A stretch of 64,000 bases of DNA from Bryobacter sp964387685. GTDB lineage: Bacteria; Acidobacteriota; Terriglobia; Bryobacterales; Bryobacteraceae. Under the pieces are notes generated by a model that was not told the origin of the DNA, made no database searches, and worked only from the letters and a program-made list of their open reading frames with translations. Made by a program: the position numbers and the translations under genes. Positions 43,933 through 53,696 of the stretch are shown piece by piece (position 1 is the stretch's first letter; each line of letters opens with the position of its first letter). The DNA is taken from NCBI GenBank assembly GCA_964387685.1, contig CAYLXK010000012.1, positions 62,001 through 126,000 on the forward strand. The letters run 5' to 3'.

Positions 43933-45558
43933 TTAGGCTTCGAAGTAGCCGCGAGCGAGTTCCGGCCGAGCCTCGAGGGCCTTGCGCCAGTACATGCGGG
44001 CTTCTTCCTGCTGTCCGGTGGACTTGAGCGCGTGGCCCAGATTAAGTAAGGCTTCGGCGAAGGCGGGGCGTTCCTGCAAGGCTTCACGATAAAGCTTGAT
44101 GGCGTCTTCCATCTGGCCGCTCTTTTGGAGCAACAGGCCCGTGTTGTAGAAGAGTTCCGGGGAGCGTTCGCCTAGGTCGATGAGGCGGGCCTGTAGGTCG
44201 AGAGCCTGGCCATGGTCGCCGCGCTCGACGGCTAGAGCGGCCATACCGCGCAGTGCGTCCATGGAATTGGGGTCGGCATGAAGGACATTGCCGAAGGCGA
44301 GGGAGGCGGCATCGCGGTCTCCGACGCGCCAGTAAGCCAAGCCAAGATTGAGCTGGGCTTCCGGCCATTTGGGCCGCTTCTGAAGGCAGGTTTCGAAGGC
44401 TTTGACGGCCCCATTCAGTTCGCCGCGCTCCAGGCGGAGGTAGCCAAGGCGGAACCAGATTTCTTCGCTCTCGGAGTTGTCCTTCAGCAGCGACTCGAGA
44501 ATCTGTTCTGCGTCCTCGCGCGAGCCCGTGGTTTCGAGCAGGACCGCGAGGTTATAGCGGACTTCCGTCAAAGTTGGGTTTTTCTTCAGGACAAGTTCGT
44601 AGGCTTCACGGGCACCCTTGAGATCGCCCAGTTGCTGACGGACAATGCCCAGGTTAACCAGGGCCTGTTCAGAGTCCGGCCGGATGCGGGTGGCTTCCTG
44701 GTAGGCCTGGAGAGATTGTTCCAGACGCTGCATTTTCTGATAGGCCACGCCGAGGTTGAACCAGCGCTCGAAGTGGTCGGGCGTGTACTCGACCAGCTTC
44801 TGACAGTAACGGGCGGCGGCTTCGTAGTCCGCGGTGGTGAAGGCGCAGGTGGCCAAACCCTCGAGGGCGGGTTGAGAGAACGGGCGGAGTTCGAGGAGTT
44901 TTTCCGAGTGGGCGCGGATGATGTTGACATCCTTCAGTGCGATGCCGATGGTGATGAGATTGACAAGCGCCTCTTCGCTGGCCGGATTGCGGTCCAGCAT
45001 CTTGGTGTACAAGCCGAGGGCGTCCTCTAGGCGATTGAGCAATTGCAGGGAAACGGCCTTGCCGAAAAGGGCGGTCTCATTTTCGTCGTCTGCCTTCAAC
45101 ACATGCTCGAAGTGTTCCAGGGCCTGGGGCGCACGGTCGGTATGCAGGTAGGCGACGCCGAGCCCGAGACGCGTTTGGGCATTGGCGCCGGGTAGAGCGA
45201 GGGCCTTCTCGAAATGTTCGGCTGCCTCGGGCCAACGGCCCAACTTTTCGTGGCAGACTGCGAGGTTAAAGTGCGCCGAAGGATGCTTGGGATTGAGCTC
45301 GAGCAGCTTTTGGTAGCTCCGAGCCGCCTCTTCGAACTGTTCCAATTCAAAGTGGAGATGGCCCCGGGCGCTGAACAACTCGGGATCCTGTTGGCCGGAA
45401 TCCATCGCGTCGTTTACTTCTTTCAGCGCTTCCTTTCGCTTACCTTCCAGGTGCAGCGCGACGGCACGGGCCAGTGCGGACTGTCCTTCCGCCGGACGGG
45501 TAGCGGAGGCCGCGCCATTCGCCTTGTTGATATTGCTTTCTTTTCTACGGAACGTCAT
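43933..45558 (-). CDS. TPR-repeat protein
   Basis: This 541-residue protein consists almost entirely of tetratricopeptide repeats, about 13-14 of them from residue 30 onward (for example PELFSARGHLHFELEQFEEAARSYQKLLELNPKHP, FERWFNLGVAYQKMQRLEQSLQAYQEATRIRPDSE, AFAEALLNLGHALKSTGQQEEARMYWRKALEARPE). There is no signal peptide and no enzyme domain. The first 25 residues are disordered. TPR solenoids mediate protein-protein contacts. The start overlaps the end of the zinc-ribbon/LamG gene (ATGA, 45555-45558), so the two are co-translated and may form a complex. Confidence 0.85.
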   Translation of the reverse strand: MTFRRKESNINKANGAASATRPAEGQSALARAVALHLEGKRKEALKEVNDAMDSGQQDPELFSARGHLHFELEQFEEAARSYQKLLELNPKHPSAHFNLAVCHEKLGRWPEAAEHFEKALALPGANAQTRLGLGVAYLHTDRAPQALEHFEHVLKADDENETALFGKAVSLQLLNRLEDALGLYTKMLDRNPASEEALVNLITIGIALKDVNIIRAHSEKLLELRPFSQPALEGLATCAFTTADYEAAARYCQKLVEYTPDHFERWFNLGVAYQKMQRLEQSLQAYQEATRIRPDSEQALVNLGIVRQQLGDLKGAREAYELVLKKNPTLTEVRYNLAVLLETTGSREDAEQILESLLKDNSESEEIWFRLGYLRLERGELNGAVKAFETCLQKRPKWPEAQLNLGLAYWRVGDRDAASLAFGNVLHADPNSMDALRGMAALAVERGDHGQALDLQARLIDLGERSPELFYNTGLLLQKSGQMEDAIKLYREALQERPAFAEALLNLGHALKSTGQQEEARMYWRKALEARPELARGYFEA

Positions 45559-48395
45559 TGACCAGACCTCATGGTGTTATTCGAAACGTTATAGGGAACC
45601 AGGAAAGCGCAAAGCCTTCCCAAAAAGTCGTACTGATGCGAAACTTCGACCCAGCGGAGCCGGACGTCTTCTCCGGGATTAGCGTAAAAGCCGACGCCGC
45701 CCCGCATGATTCGATCGTCGGTGAAGGTGTCCACCACCTGGCCTTGGATCGTCGTGACAAAATTGGGACCGGCAACGTCCACGCGTACCCGGTACAAGGT
45801 ATCCATTTGCACCTGCATGGGCAGGCGAGTCACCGTACGGGCCCCCGCCTTTCCTCCGACGACGGCATAGCGCACTAGCACTACCTCCGGCAACGGACCC
45901 GCCTGAGCTATCTCTAGGCGATTGACGTAATAATTCTTAGGATCGGCGGCGCGGAAGACCCACGATAGGGCTTTCCTCTCAATTTGTCCCAGGAATTCAA
46001 AGCGATAGTCTTCTAGTTCCAGGGACGGCGTATAGAACGCCATTTGGCGAGGACGGAGAAAACCGCCTGGATCGTAACTCCAGCCGCGGGCCCAGTCGCC
46101 AACACCGCTCCACTCGCCTAGACCTTGGCGGAAATCGTCGCTCAGTTCGACCGCCGCCCGGCGCTGGATGGTCCGCTTTACCTCAAGCAAAGAATCGTCG
46201 CCAAAGACCCGCGAGATCGCTCCTTTTGCTTCGGGAGCCAAATCCCGGACGTCGGCCTTTTCGAGATCGCGGCCCTGGGGCGAAGTGGAGAACCAGAGCA
46301 AGCCGATGACGATGGTCACGCCCATGGCAATCAGGCGGAGGTCGCTAGGAATCCGCGACCAGTGCTTATGGATTCCGGGAAGTGAAAAGTCTTTGTGGAC
46401 GCCGGCCAACGGTCCCAGGGCGGCAAACAGGGAAACCGCCTCCTGGGCGGGCCGCACGGAGTGTTTCGGCCGCGGGATCGCAATGACGCCACCCGCCGTC
46501 TCGATTTCACCATGCGCGAGCAAGCGGGGGCGAGCCAGCGCGGCGGCCTTAAACGGTAACTCGAGGGGGAACAAAGAGTGCCCGCGCGGAGGGCCAATCG
46601 GCGCCTCGAGGACGCGCTTTACCGAAGCCACGCGGGCGGGCGGCGTAATCGGTCCGGCCGCAAGCGTTTGGGCGTTACGCTCCACAGGCGGGCGACTGGC
46701 AATGTCGAAACCGGGCACCGGAAGCAGATCCGTGGGCCGGCCTTGGGTTGAAAGAGAGTCGAGCTCGTGCTGGGAGCCGGCGGGCTGATGGCCAATCCCG
46801 AAGCCCGCGGGCAAACCGGGCAAGCGAAGCGCGACGATTTGCGGCTGAAAGCTGGAGGAGGAAGCGGGGTTTTTGTGCCGGGCTTCGCGAGCCCGGAAGC
46901 CGACCCAACGCCGGATCCGGCCCATTCTCATTCCGCCCTTGAACGTCCCGGACAATGCAGTGCCAGACAAAGCCGTATTAGACAAGGCGCTGGCCTGAGG
47001 CAGATTTGGGCTCTCGACCGTTTCGCACAAATAAGGAATCTGCCAGCCGGCGCGCGTTATGTCCTGGGAACCCGAGTAGTCCCAGCTAGCCGACCACTGG
47101 GAGAGGTCCAAGCTCTCCGTTTCGCGGGCGAGGCCGGCAAAAATCGGCCCGGAGACATGGCACTCCGGCAGACGGGAGAAGGCGAAACGCTTCGCGCCAT
47201 AACTATCCATCTCTGTCGTCGGGGCTGGAGCCGTGGCCCGCGACCCTAACGAGAGATCCATCGCCTCGGCCACCACACCGCGTTCATCCATCGCCTGTAC
47301 GGCGGCTTCAATCTGCGCGGCGCTACTCCCCGCACGATGCCACTCTGGACTAATGGCCCAAGCTAGGGCGGGCAAGGCAAGGCCGGCGGCCCCGTCAGCC
47401 GCCCAATTGGGATCCAGCCCCTGAAAAGGATCTGGGGACGCAATACCATCGAGGGCCCCTGGGGCCGCGCTGAGGTCTATCCGCACAGGTTCCGGCGCAA
47501 ATTCCATCTCCGTCGCGCGGAACAGGGCGGAAAGGCCGCTGTGGCTCGAAACCGTGAAGAGTTCCTGGGACGGAGGCAGAATCGGTGCATCCTGCCAGAC
47601 GGTGCTTGGAGTATCGGTCGCCGGAGCTTCAGCGAGGACGACCAGCGCGGCATCGCCAATCGGCTCGGAATCTCCCGTCGAGCCCATTCGGGATGCCGTA
47701 CGAGTCTTTTTGCGGCCCTTAGCCGTGGCCCCCGAGTTTTGGGTCGGAGTCAAACGTCTGTCGACGACGGCCTCGGCTAGCAAGCCAAGAGCTTCGCTGT
47801 CGGGTTCAGGTTCAGGGACCCAGGGAGTGAACAGCGGACGGGCACTGGCGCCCGCGTGGTGGCTCGCGCGCGCCCGCCCTTCGACGGAGACGTCTGCCGC
47901 TACTTCTGCTGCGACCTTGGGTGGCTTAGGGGCGGGGGCTGCGGGGGCCGCCAGGTCGATCCGGGCGGCGTCGACACCACTCTCAAATTCAGGAAGAAGC
48001 GGGGCGACCTCCATTTGGGCTTCCGCCTCCGGAATCGCCAGTTTGGCCGACGCACTACGCGCACGCACTTGTTCAACAAGATAATCGCCCTCTACAGGCT
48101 CATCCACGCCAGACGCCAAGGAGTCTGTAGAGTTTTTCCTGGAGCGAGCTTTACCCTTAGGAGGAGCCTCCGCCGCCTGTTGGGCGCGCATCTTTTCAGC
48201 TACGGCCTCGTCCAGACTTTTCTTGGGTGTGGCGTCCGCTTTACCGGTAAATCTGCTCTGGTTCTCGAGCAAACGCTGCAAAGCAAACTTTTCCTGCTCC
48301 GCAAGGTAGGCCTTCTTGTGGACCGCCGAACAAAACTCTCCCGTAGTGAGCTTTTTCACCATCGAGAGTTTTTTGCCGCAATGAAGGCAGACCAT
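45555..48395 (-). CDS. Zinc-ribbon, transmembrane and LamG-like protein
   Basis: A 946-residue protein with an unusual layout. The N-terminus is a CLHCGKKLSMVKKLTTGEFCSAVHKKAYL zinc-ribbon-like motif (C3, C6, C22, H26), which matches a TRASH/YHS-type treble clef only loosely. Then come about 640 residues of Ala/Pro/Glu-rich, probably disordered sequence, one membrane segment (LRLIAMGVTIVIGLLWF, about 685-702), and a C-terminal LamG/DUF1080-like beta sandwich (about 752-946: SDDFRQGLGEWSG, WVFRAADPKNYYVNRLEIAQ, VGFYANPGEDVRLRWVEVS). This suggests a cytoplasmic zinc domain joined to a periplasmic sugar-binding-type domain. No known family with this order was recognised. Confidence 0.65.
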   Translation of the reverse strand: MVCLHCGKKLSMVKKLTTGEFCSAVHKKAYLAEQEKFALQRLLENQSRFTGKADATPKKSLDEAVAEKMRAQQAAEAPPKGKARSRKNSTDSLASGVDEPVEGDYLVEQVRARSASAKLAIPEAEAQMEVAPLLPEFESGVDAARIDLAAPAAPAPKPPKVAAEVAADVSVEGRARASHHAGASARPLFTPWVPEPEPDSEALGLLAEAVVDRRLTPTQNSGATAKGRKKTRTASRMGSTGDSEPIGDAALVVLAEAPATDTPSTVWQDAPILPPSQELFTVSSHSGLSALFRATEMEFAPEPVRIDLSAAPGALDGIASPDPFQGLDPNWAADGAAGLALPALAWAISPEWHRAGSSAAQIEAAVQAMDERGVVAEAMDLSLGSRATAPAPTTEMDSYGAKRFAFSRLPECHVSGPIFAGLARETESLDLSQWSASWDYSGSQDITRAGWQIPYLCETVESPNLPQASALSNTALSGTALSGTFKGGMRMGRIRRWVGFRAREARHKNPASSSSFQPQIVALRLPGLPAGFGIGHQPAGSQHELDSLSTQGRPTDLLPVPGFDIASRPPVERNAQTLAAGPITPPARVASVKRVLEAPIGPPRGHSLFPLELPFKAAALARPRLLAHGEIETAGGVIAIPRPKHSVRPAQEAVSLFAALGPLAGVHKDFSLPGIHKHWSRIPSDLRLIAMGVTIVIGLLWFSTSPQGRDLEKADVRDLAPEAKGAISRVFGDDSLLEVKRTIQRRAAVELSDDFRQGLGEWSGVGDWARGWSYDPGGFLRPRQMAFYTPSLELEDYRFEFLGQIERKALSWVFRAADPKNYYVNRLEIAQAGPLPEVVLVRYAVVGGKAGARTVTRLPMQVQMDTLYRVRVDVAGPNFVTTIQGQVVDTFTDDRIMRGGVGFYANPGEDVRLRWVEVSHQYDFLGRLCAFLVPYNVSNNTMRSGQ

Positions 48396-48470
48396 AGACT
48401 GACACTTGTGTCACTAGATCTATCGTCGGTACTAGGTTAGATCCTTAGAACAAAATCTACCTAAGTAAGC

Positions 48471-48495
48471 AAAAAGCGCCGCGGGTGCGGCGCTT
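48471..48495 (-). terminator. Intrinsic terminator of carD
   Basis: On the minus strand a perfect 9-bp stem AAGCGCCGC/GCGGCGCTT closes a 4-nt loop and runs into a T-tract (the complement of aaaaa at 48471-48475). It lies 28 bp after the carD stop. Confidence 0.85.
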
Positions 48496-48522
48496 GCTAG
48501 TAAGTTTTTGATTTTAAAAGGC

Positions 48523-49032
48523 TTAGATGGGTTCCGGGAAGCGCAGCTTGGACTTCGTCAGCGACCGGTCCATCAGCTCGATCGCTTCTTTATCCGACAG
48601 TGCGCGGGCGATGGCCACTTCGGCCAAAATCATTTGCCGGCTCCGTTCGAGCATCTTCTTTTCGCGGAAGCTCAAGGGCTTATCCGTTTGAATCAGCAGT
48701 AGCGTCTTAAACACCTCGGCAATTTCCAGGAGAGAACCCTTACCCATCTTCTCGGTGTTTTCCTTGAAGCGGTGTTTCCAATCCGGGTTCCAGCGCGGGG
48801 TTCCGGACGCTAGGAAGTTGAGAACTTTAGAGACCTCCGTATTGCGGGTGACCTTGCGGAGACCAACTTCTTCCGCATGGGAGAAGGGCACCATCACGGT
48901 CATGGAACTATAGGCTAAACGGAGGAGATAAAAACGCTCGTTTTGGGTCCCGAAGGAGCGAACGCTAATATTTTCAATCGTTCCGACGCCGTGGTTGGGA
49001 TAAACAACCTTTTCGCCGATTTGAAAAGTCAT
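48523..49032 (-). CDS. carD: CarD-family transcription regulator
   Basis: A 169-residue CarD/CdnL protein. Residues 1-60 form the RNA-polymerase-interacting Tudor-like domain (TFQIGEKVVYPNHGVGTIENISVRSF, FYLLRLAYSSMTVMVPFSHAEEVGLR). The rest is the helical DNA-binding domain (KHRFKENTEKMGKGSLLEIAEVFKTLLLIQTDKPLSFREKKMLERSRQMILAEVAIAR). CarD binds RNA polymerase at promoters and stabilises the open complex, especially at rRNA promoters. ATG 49032 gives the canonical start; a longer in-frame start is not needed. It has its own promoter and terminator, so it is a single-gene unit. Confidence 0.92.
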   Translation of the reverse strand: MTFQIGEKVVYPNHGVGTIENISVRSFGTQNERFYLLRLAYSSMTVMVPFSHAEEVGLRKVTRNTEVSKVLNFLASGTPRWNPDWKHRFKENTEKMGKGSLLEIAEVFKTLLLIQTDKPLSFREKKMLERSRQMILAEVAIARALSDKEAIELMDRSLTKSKLRFPEPI

Positions 49033-49095
49033 GCCTGGACTCTCCGTACACTTGGGATTTGTTGTCACATCATTGAAACCGCAATGATTACCTTG

Positions 49096-49124
49096 AGGTT
49101 AGATCGCGGCTACATTTCTGTCAA
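49096..49124 (-). promoter_or_regulatory. Sigma70-like promoter of carD
   Basis: On the minus strand a perfect TTGACA (49119-49124) is 17 bp from TAACCT (49096-49101), a weaker -10 box. The predicted start is near 49089, giving a leader of about 57 nt before the carD ATG. Confidence 0.5.
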
Positions 49125-49260
49125 CCAAGCGAGTACTATTTTTTGAGATTTTTCTAATAGTTGGGGGATGGATGCAAACTTTTTGCACAGGATTCAGTAC
49201 AGCTCCGGCCCTGCGCCGTTCCCTAGCCCGCGGAAAACATACACCACGCTTAGGTGTACC

Positions 49261-50100
49261 TTAGGCCGCCATAAGACGTCTTAAGTACCCTCGATTGCGG
49301 GCCATATCGGACTTAACGTCGCCGGAAGGAGCATTGGTTTCGAGGTCCGCGTAGCCAGACCAACCGATAGCGGCAATTTCGTCGAGGACGCGGCGAAAGT
49401 CGATTTTACCTTCGCCGAGGTAGGCGGGATTGTCCTTGAGATGGAACTGGCAGATACGGTCCTTTCCCAGCCAACGGATCTCACGGTAGATGTCAAAACC
49501 GCGGGGGAAGGAGTTGCCTACGTCGTAGAAGACCTTGACGGCTTCCGAACGGCTGCGCTCCAGGATTCGCACGTTGTCTTCCGCCGAGATGGTGTCTTCG
49601 AGGCCTAAAATCACTCCGGCTTTGGCGGCCACGGGGCCGAAATCGCGCAGGAGGTCGCCCACATAATCCATTTCCGGCTTGGTTTCGAGGGCCCGCTGGC
49701 CAAAGAAGGGGAGGAGCATGTTGCGGACGCCCATCTGGCGATTGATTTCGATGGCGTCAGCAAGCCACTTCTGGCCGAGTTTGTCGTTTTTAAGGCCGTT
49801 GACGTGGAGAATATCCAGGCAAGTGGAGATGACTTTCAGGCCCAGAGCGTTGGCCTTGGCAAGGTAACGCTGCTGGTAGGCTTCGTTGGCCAGAGGCAGT
49901 TTACCGTCTATGGGGGTGCGGCCGAGAGAGAGTTCGACGCCGGCAAAGCCGATCTCGTTGGCGAGGTCGAGGGCCTCGAGCTTGCCCGAGAGCTGGAGAT
50001 TCCAGTCGGTAACCCCGACGGTGATGTTGGGGTTCTTCCAAGCGAAAACGGGAGCCGTTAAAGCGGCCCCCGCGAGTTGAGCGAATTGTCTGCGCCGCAT
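49261..50100 (-). CDS. Secreted xylose-isomerase-like TIM-barrel protein
   Basis: A 279-residue sugar phosphate isomerase/epimerase-family protein. It begins with a Tat-type leader (MRRRQFAQLAGAALTAPVFAW). The barrel shows GFAGVELSLGRTPIDG, LGLKVISTCLDILHV, VGLEDTISAEDN-like metal region, VFYDVGNSFPRGFDIYREIRWLGKDRICQFHLKDNP (conserved D and H ligands) and GYADLETN. Such enzymes are metal-dependent isomerases or epimerases of sugars or sugar acids. ATG 50100 is chosen over TTG 50106. It starts 18 bp after the first Oar-like receptor gene ends, so it may be co-transcribed and process a ligand taken up there. Confidence 0.78.
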   Translation of the reverse strand: MRRRQFAQLAGAALTAPVFAWKNPNITVGVTDWNLQLSGKLEALDLANEIGFAGVELSLGRTPIDGKLPLANEAYQQRYLAKANALGLKVISTCLDILHVNGLKNDKLGQKWLADAIEINRQMGVRNMLLPFFGQRALETKPEMDYVGDLLRDFGPVAAKAGVILGLEDTISAEDNVRILERSRSEAVKVFYDVGNSFPRGFDIYREIRWLGKDRICQFHLKDNPAYLGEGKIDFRRVLDEIAAIGWSGYADLETNAPSGDVKSDMARNRGYLRRLMAA

Positions 50101-50117
50101 AGACAAAGTCTATGCGA

Positions 50118-53100
50118 CTAAAAATCGAGGCGCAAAGCCATTTGCATGACGCGCGCGCCGTTGCCGGACGAACCATTGACCAGCGTGGTGATGCGGCCGA
50201 AGGCGTTGGGCGTTGAGAAGTTGAGGTTGGGGTTGTTGAAATTGGCGCGATTAAGGGCGTTGAACATTTCGAGGCGGTAGCCAAGCTTTAAGCGCTCGGT
50301 AACTGCAATCTTCTTGACGAGAGAGAAATCGAGGTTGAAGAAACCCGGTCCGCGGAAGGTATTGCGGCCGGCGCTGCCGGTGGAGCCGGCGGGCGCGAAG
50401 CCGAATTGGGCAATTTCAGCGGGGGAGAAGAAGAAGACGCCCCCGCCCTGTTTGTCGACGGCGCCGATGTTGCGGTCCTTTGCGTTGAAGTCGGGGGTGG
50501 CGTTGGCGGTGGAGCCGGCCGTGCGGCGTCCGCTGATGACCGTGAAGGGGCGGCCGGACTGAAGCATACCCAGGGAGCCCAACTCCCAATCGCCGATGAT
50601 CTTGTTCACCACGGCGGGCGCGTCGGTGAAGAAGCGCTTGTTGCGGCCAAAGGGGAGAGAGTAGCTGGCGAGGAAGTTAAAGACATGGGGACGGTCCGCA
50701 GTGGTGCGAGCGTAGTTGGAGCGCAGGTTGAAGTTGTCGAGCGGCGCCGCGGCGGCGGCGAAACCATTGCCCTCCTCCGAAGTGTTGTCGAGGGCTTTGG
50801 AAAAGGTATAGTTGATGGCTGCGCGCAGGCCGCCAGCGTTGCGCGATAGCGACATTTGCAGGCCGTTATAGTGGCTGCGGCCGTCGTTGGTGCCAAGCAA
50901 AAGCTGGTTGAACTGCGGGAAGTTACGGATGTAGAAATTGCTGATGCCGGCTTGTGGATAGCGATTGAAGTTGTTGGCGGCGGTATCGACGGTGTTGGCG
51001 GCCGTGCCAGCGAGGCCCTGCTGGAGAGCGCCCGCGGTAACGCCGCTTACGGCAGCGGCGGGAGAACCGAACAAACGAACGAGCGTATTATTGGGGCTAG
51101 GGGCGGCGCCGGTGGCGCGGAAGCGCTCCAACTCGTTGAACGCATTCAAGAAGTCGCCATCGAGCTTGGGCTGGTTGAGGTCGCGCCACATAAACAGCTT
51201 GGTGCCGAGGGTACGCACGTAGTTGATATCGAGGACCGTGTTGCGCGCGATCTCCTGCTGGACGCCGAAGCTGAAATGCTGCACGTAGCCGGTGCGGAGA
51301 TTGGGATTGAAGACGACGACGCTGGTCTGGCGGTCGAGGCCGGGATTCAAAACGGGCGAGGCGGGCTTGGCGGGATAATCGGCGGCGCTCAGCACGGCGA
51401 CACTTCGGTTGGCGCCAGGCACGGAGTTGGGGAAAGTATTCACCGTTTGGGCGAAGCCTGGTGTGTTGCCGTCCGAAAGGTTGGAAGCCGAGCCGATCGT
51501 GCGGTCAAAGAAGACGCCGTAGCTGCCGCGGATGGACGTTTTGCCGCTACGGAAGGGGTCCCAGGCGAAGCCAAAGCGGGGGGCGAAGTTATTCAAGTCG
51601 TTGTTGTACCACTTGTCCTGCTTAAGGATGCGGAAGTCGGAAATGTTGGCTGCGGGGTTGATTTCCTCGGCGCGGGTGAGGGTGCCCTGGAGGCCATTGG
51701 CCTCCGACGGTGCACCAAGGAATTCCCAGCGCAGGCCGATGTTGAGGGTGAGGTTGGGGCGGATTTTCCAATCGTCCTGGAAGAAGAGGCCAAGCTCCTT
51801 GAAGTTGAAGGTTCGAGTGCGGGGCAGGCCGCCGTCTTGAAACTGCACGAGATCGCTGTAGAAGGTTTGGTTGATCTGGCCGACACGGCCCAGGACGTCG
51901 TTGTAGAGGCTTTCGAATTGCTGGCGAATGGCGGAGGTGACACCGCTTTGCCCCACCTGGGGACCGAGAGCGGCCGGGGCGATGTTTCCGTTGACACGGG
52001 CAAGGTTCACGTTCGGGTAGATGCCGGCGAAGTTCTGGTTGAACTGGCTAATAGTGCGGAAGTTGGCGCCGGCCTTGAAGGTGTGCTTGCCGCGGAGCAG
52101 GGTGACGTTATCGGTGAAGTCGTTGACGGGCGCCTTGCGGTTCTGGCCGAAAGCCGCATTGATGGGGTCTGTGAACAGGATCGTAACAACGGCGGGGCCT
52201 TGGGGACGGTCGGGGCGGAGGAACTCTGTGTAGGCGTATTGCCGCCCCGCGCGGAACTCGTTGATGAGCGTGGGCGACAGCGTCCAATCGGAACCGACGC
52301 TGAAGCCATAGCGGTCATTGATGATGGCGCCGTCCTGCTGGCTGGGGAAGGTGCGTTCGGCGTTATTGAGATCATCGACGGACTCCGCGCTCAGCTTCGA
52401 ATAGCGGAAGAAAACACGATGCAGCGGGGAGACCTGCCAGTCCACTTTGCCGGTGCCCTGGTAACTCTTGGCCGGGGAGGCGATGTTGAGGCGGTGGCCG
52501 GCGGAGTTAAGGCCATCGCCCACTTCGGTATTGTTCGGCGCCAGCATAAGGCCGAATATGTTCCGCATGGTGGGATCGACGCCGCGGCCGGCGGGGTCAT
52601 TGCGAGCGATGTCGTAGCTTTGGATGTTACCCGCCGCGTCACGCCAGCGGAAGATGCCGAGTTTCGCTTCCGGTGTGGCGACGGTGCGATTGCGGCTGAC
52701 ATCCTGGCGCGTGTCGGTGCCTTGGAAGTTGCCAAAGAAGAAGAGCTTGTCTTTGATGGCGGGGCCGCCGAGGCTGCCGCCATAGATGCTTTGGTTGAAC
52801 TTGGGGCGGGCGGTGCCGGAGGCGTTGTTAAAGAAGGTGTTCGAGTTCAGCTTGCTGTTGCGCAGATATTCAAAAGCGTTGCCGTGGAACTGATTGGTGC
52901 CGGAACGGGTAACGACTTCCATCTGCGCGCCCGCGTTACGGCCAAATTCGGCTTTGCCGCCGTTGGTGATGATGCGGACTTCCTCCACCGAGTCTGTGTT
53001 CGACGGGGTGAGAGCCAGGCCGAAGCGGGGGACCACGCTATCGTTGACGTCGATACCGTCCAGGCGGGTGTTGTTCGATCCTTGGCGCAGACCGTTAACG

Positions 53101-53624
53101 CGGGAAAAGCTCTGGTCGTTAGCGTCAACGCTGATGCCGGGCGTCAAGGCGGCCAACGCCAGCGGGCCGCGGCCAAGTTGCGGCAGAACGTCGATATCGC
53201 GCATATTGATGCTGCGGGCGCCTTGGGCGTCGGAGGTATTCACCTGCACGGCGCTGGCCTCGACCGAGATCGCCTCACTAACTTGACCGAGCTCGAGCTT
53301 GACGCTTTGACGCAAGGTGGCGCCGGAAAGAATTTCGAGGTTGCCGACCACGGCCTTGCGGAAGCCCGCGGCCTCTACGCTGAGCTCGTAGAGGGAAGGC
53401 CGCAGAGACGCGTAGAGGAATAGGCCTTCGGCATTGGTCGAGCCGTCGCCGCCGAGGCTGAGTTGGCGGCGGGAGTCTCGAATCGTCACTTTAGCGCCAG
53501 CGACGCTGGAGCCGGTGCTGTCGAGAACTTGGACCTCGAGGCGGCCGTTGGTGACTTGAGCGTGGACGCTGGGTAGAACGCATAACCATGCGCCCCAAAG
53601 GAGGAAGGAAAGATGCTTTTTCAT
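50118..53624 (-). CDS. Oar-like TonB-dependent receptor (first of two)
   Basis: A 1168-residue outer-membrane protein. It has a signal peptide (KHLSFLLWGAWLCVLPSVHAQ), an N-terminal carboxypeptidase-regulatory-like domain (NGRLEVQVLDSTGSSVAGAKVTIRDSRRQLS) and a plug region (RSINMRDIDVLPQLGRGPLALAALTPGISVDAN, SNNTRLDGIDVNDSVVPRFG). A large barrel follows and ends in MQMALRLDF, with the aromatic C-terminus of barrel proteins. This matches the Oar/TonB-dependent family expanded in Acidobacteria, which takes up or binds large substrates with energy from TonB. ATG 53624 directly precedes the signal peptide. Confidence 0.88.
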   Translation of the reverse strand: MKKHLSFLLWGAWLCVLPSVHAQVTNGRLEVQVLDSTGSSVAGAKVTIRDSRRQLSLGGDGSTNAEGLFLYASLRPSLYELSVEAAGFRKAVVGNLEILSGATLRQSVKLELGQVSEAISVEASAVQVNTSDAQGARSINMRDIDVLPQLGRGPLALAALTPGISVDANDQSFSRVNGLRQGSNNTRLDGIDVNDSVVPRFGLALTPSNTDSVEEVRIITNGGKAEFGRNAGAQMEVVTRSGTNQFHGNAFEYLRNSKLNSNTFFNNASGTARPKFNQSIYGGSLGGPAIKDKLFFFGNFQGTDTRQDVSRNRTVATPEAKLGIFRWRDAAGNIQSYDIARNDPAGRGVDPTMRNIFGLMLAPNNTEVGDGLNSAGHRLNIASPAKSYQGTGKVDWQVSPLHRVFFRYSKLSAESVDDLNNAERTFPSQQDGAIINDRYGFSVGSDWTLSPTLINEFRAGRQYAYTEFLRPDRPQGPAVVTILFTDPINAAFGQNRKAPVNDFTDNVTLLRGKHTFKAGANFRTISQFNQNFAGIYPNVNLARVNGNIAPAALGPQVGQSGVTSAIRQQFESLYNDVLGRVGQINQTFYSDLVQFQDGGLPRTRTFNFKELGLFFQDDWKIRPNLTLNIGLRWEFLGAPSEANGLQGTLTRAEEINPAANISDFRILKQDKWYNNDLNNFAPRFGFAWDPFRSGKTSIRGSYGVFFDRTIGSASNLSDGNTPGFAQTVNTFPNSVPGANRSVAVLSAADYPAKPASPVLNPGLDRQTSVVVFNPNLRTGYVQHFSFGVQQEIARNTVLDINYVRTLGTKLFMWRDLNQPKLDGDFLNAFNELERFRATGAAPSPNNTLVRLFGSPAAAVSGVTAGALQQGLAGTAANTVDTAANNFNRYPQAGISNFYIRNFPQFNQLLLGTNDGRSHYNGLQMSLSRNAGGLRAAINYTFSKALDNTSEEGNGFAAAAAPLDNFNLRSNYARTTADRPHVFNFLASYSLPFGRNKRFFTDAPAVVNKIIGDWELGSLGMLQSGRPFTVISGRRTAGSTANATPDFNAKDRNIGAVDKQGGGVFFFSPAEIAQFGFAPAGSTGSAGRNTFRGPGFFNLDFSLVKKIAVTERLKLGYRLEMFNALNRANFNNPNLNFSTPNAFGRITTLVNGSSGNGARVMQMALRLDF

Positions 53625-53696
53625 GGATTCGTCGGCAGGACCCCTTGTGGGAAAGGATCGGTGACGGACGAACAAAGGGACAGAGAATTGGGACCA

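Noticed and set aside
50856..53423. 855-codon open frame on the plus strand
   Set aside because: It is antisense to the first Oar-like receptor, whose frame has a signal peptide, plug motifs and a barrel C-terminus. The antisense product has no recognisable motif and an unnatural Val/Glu/Gly-rich composition, as expected for the complement of a GC-rich gene.
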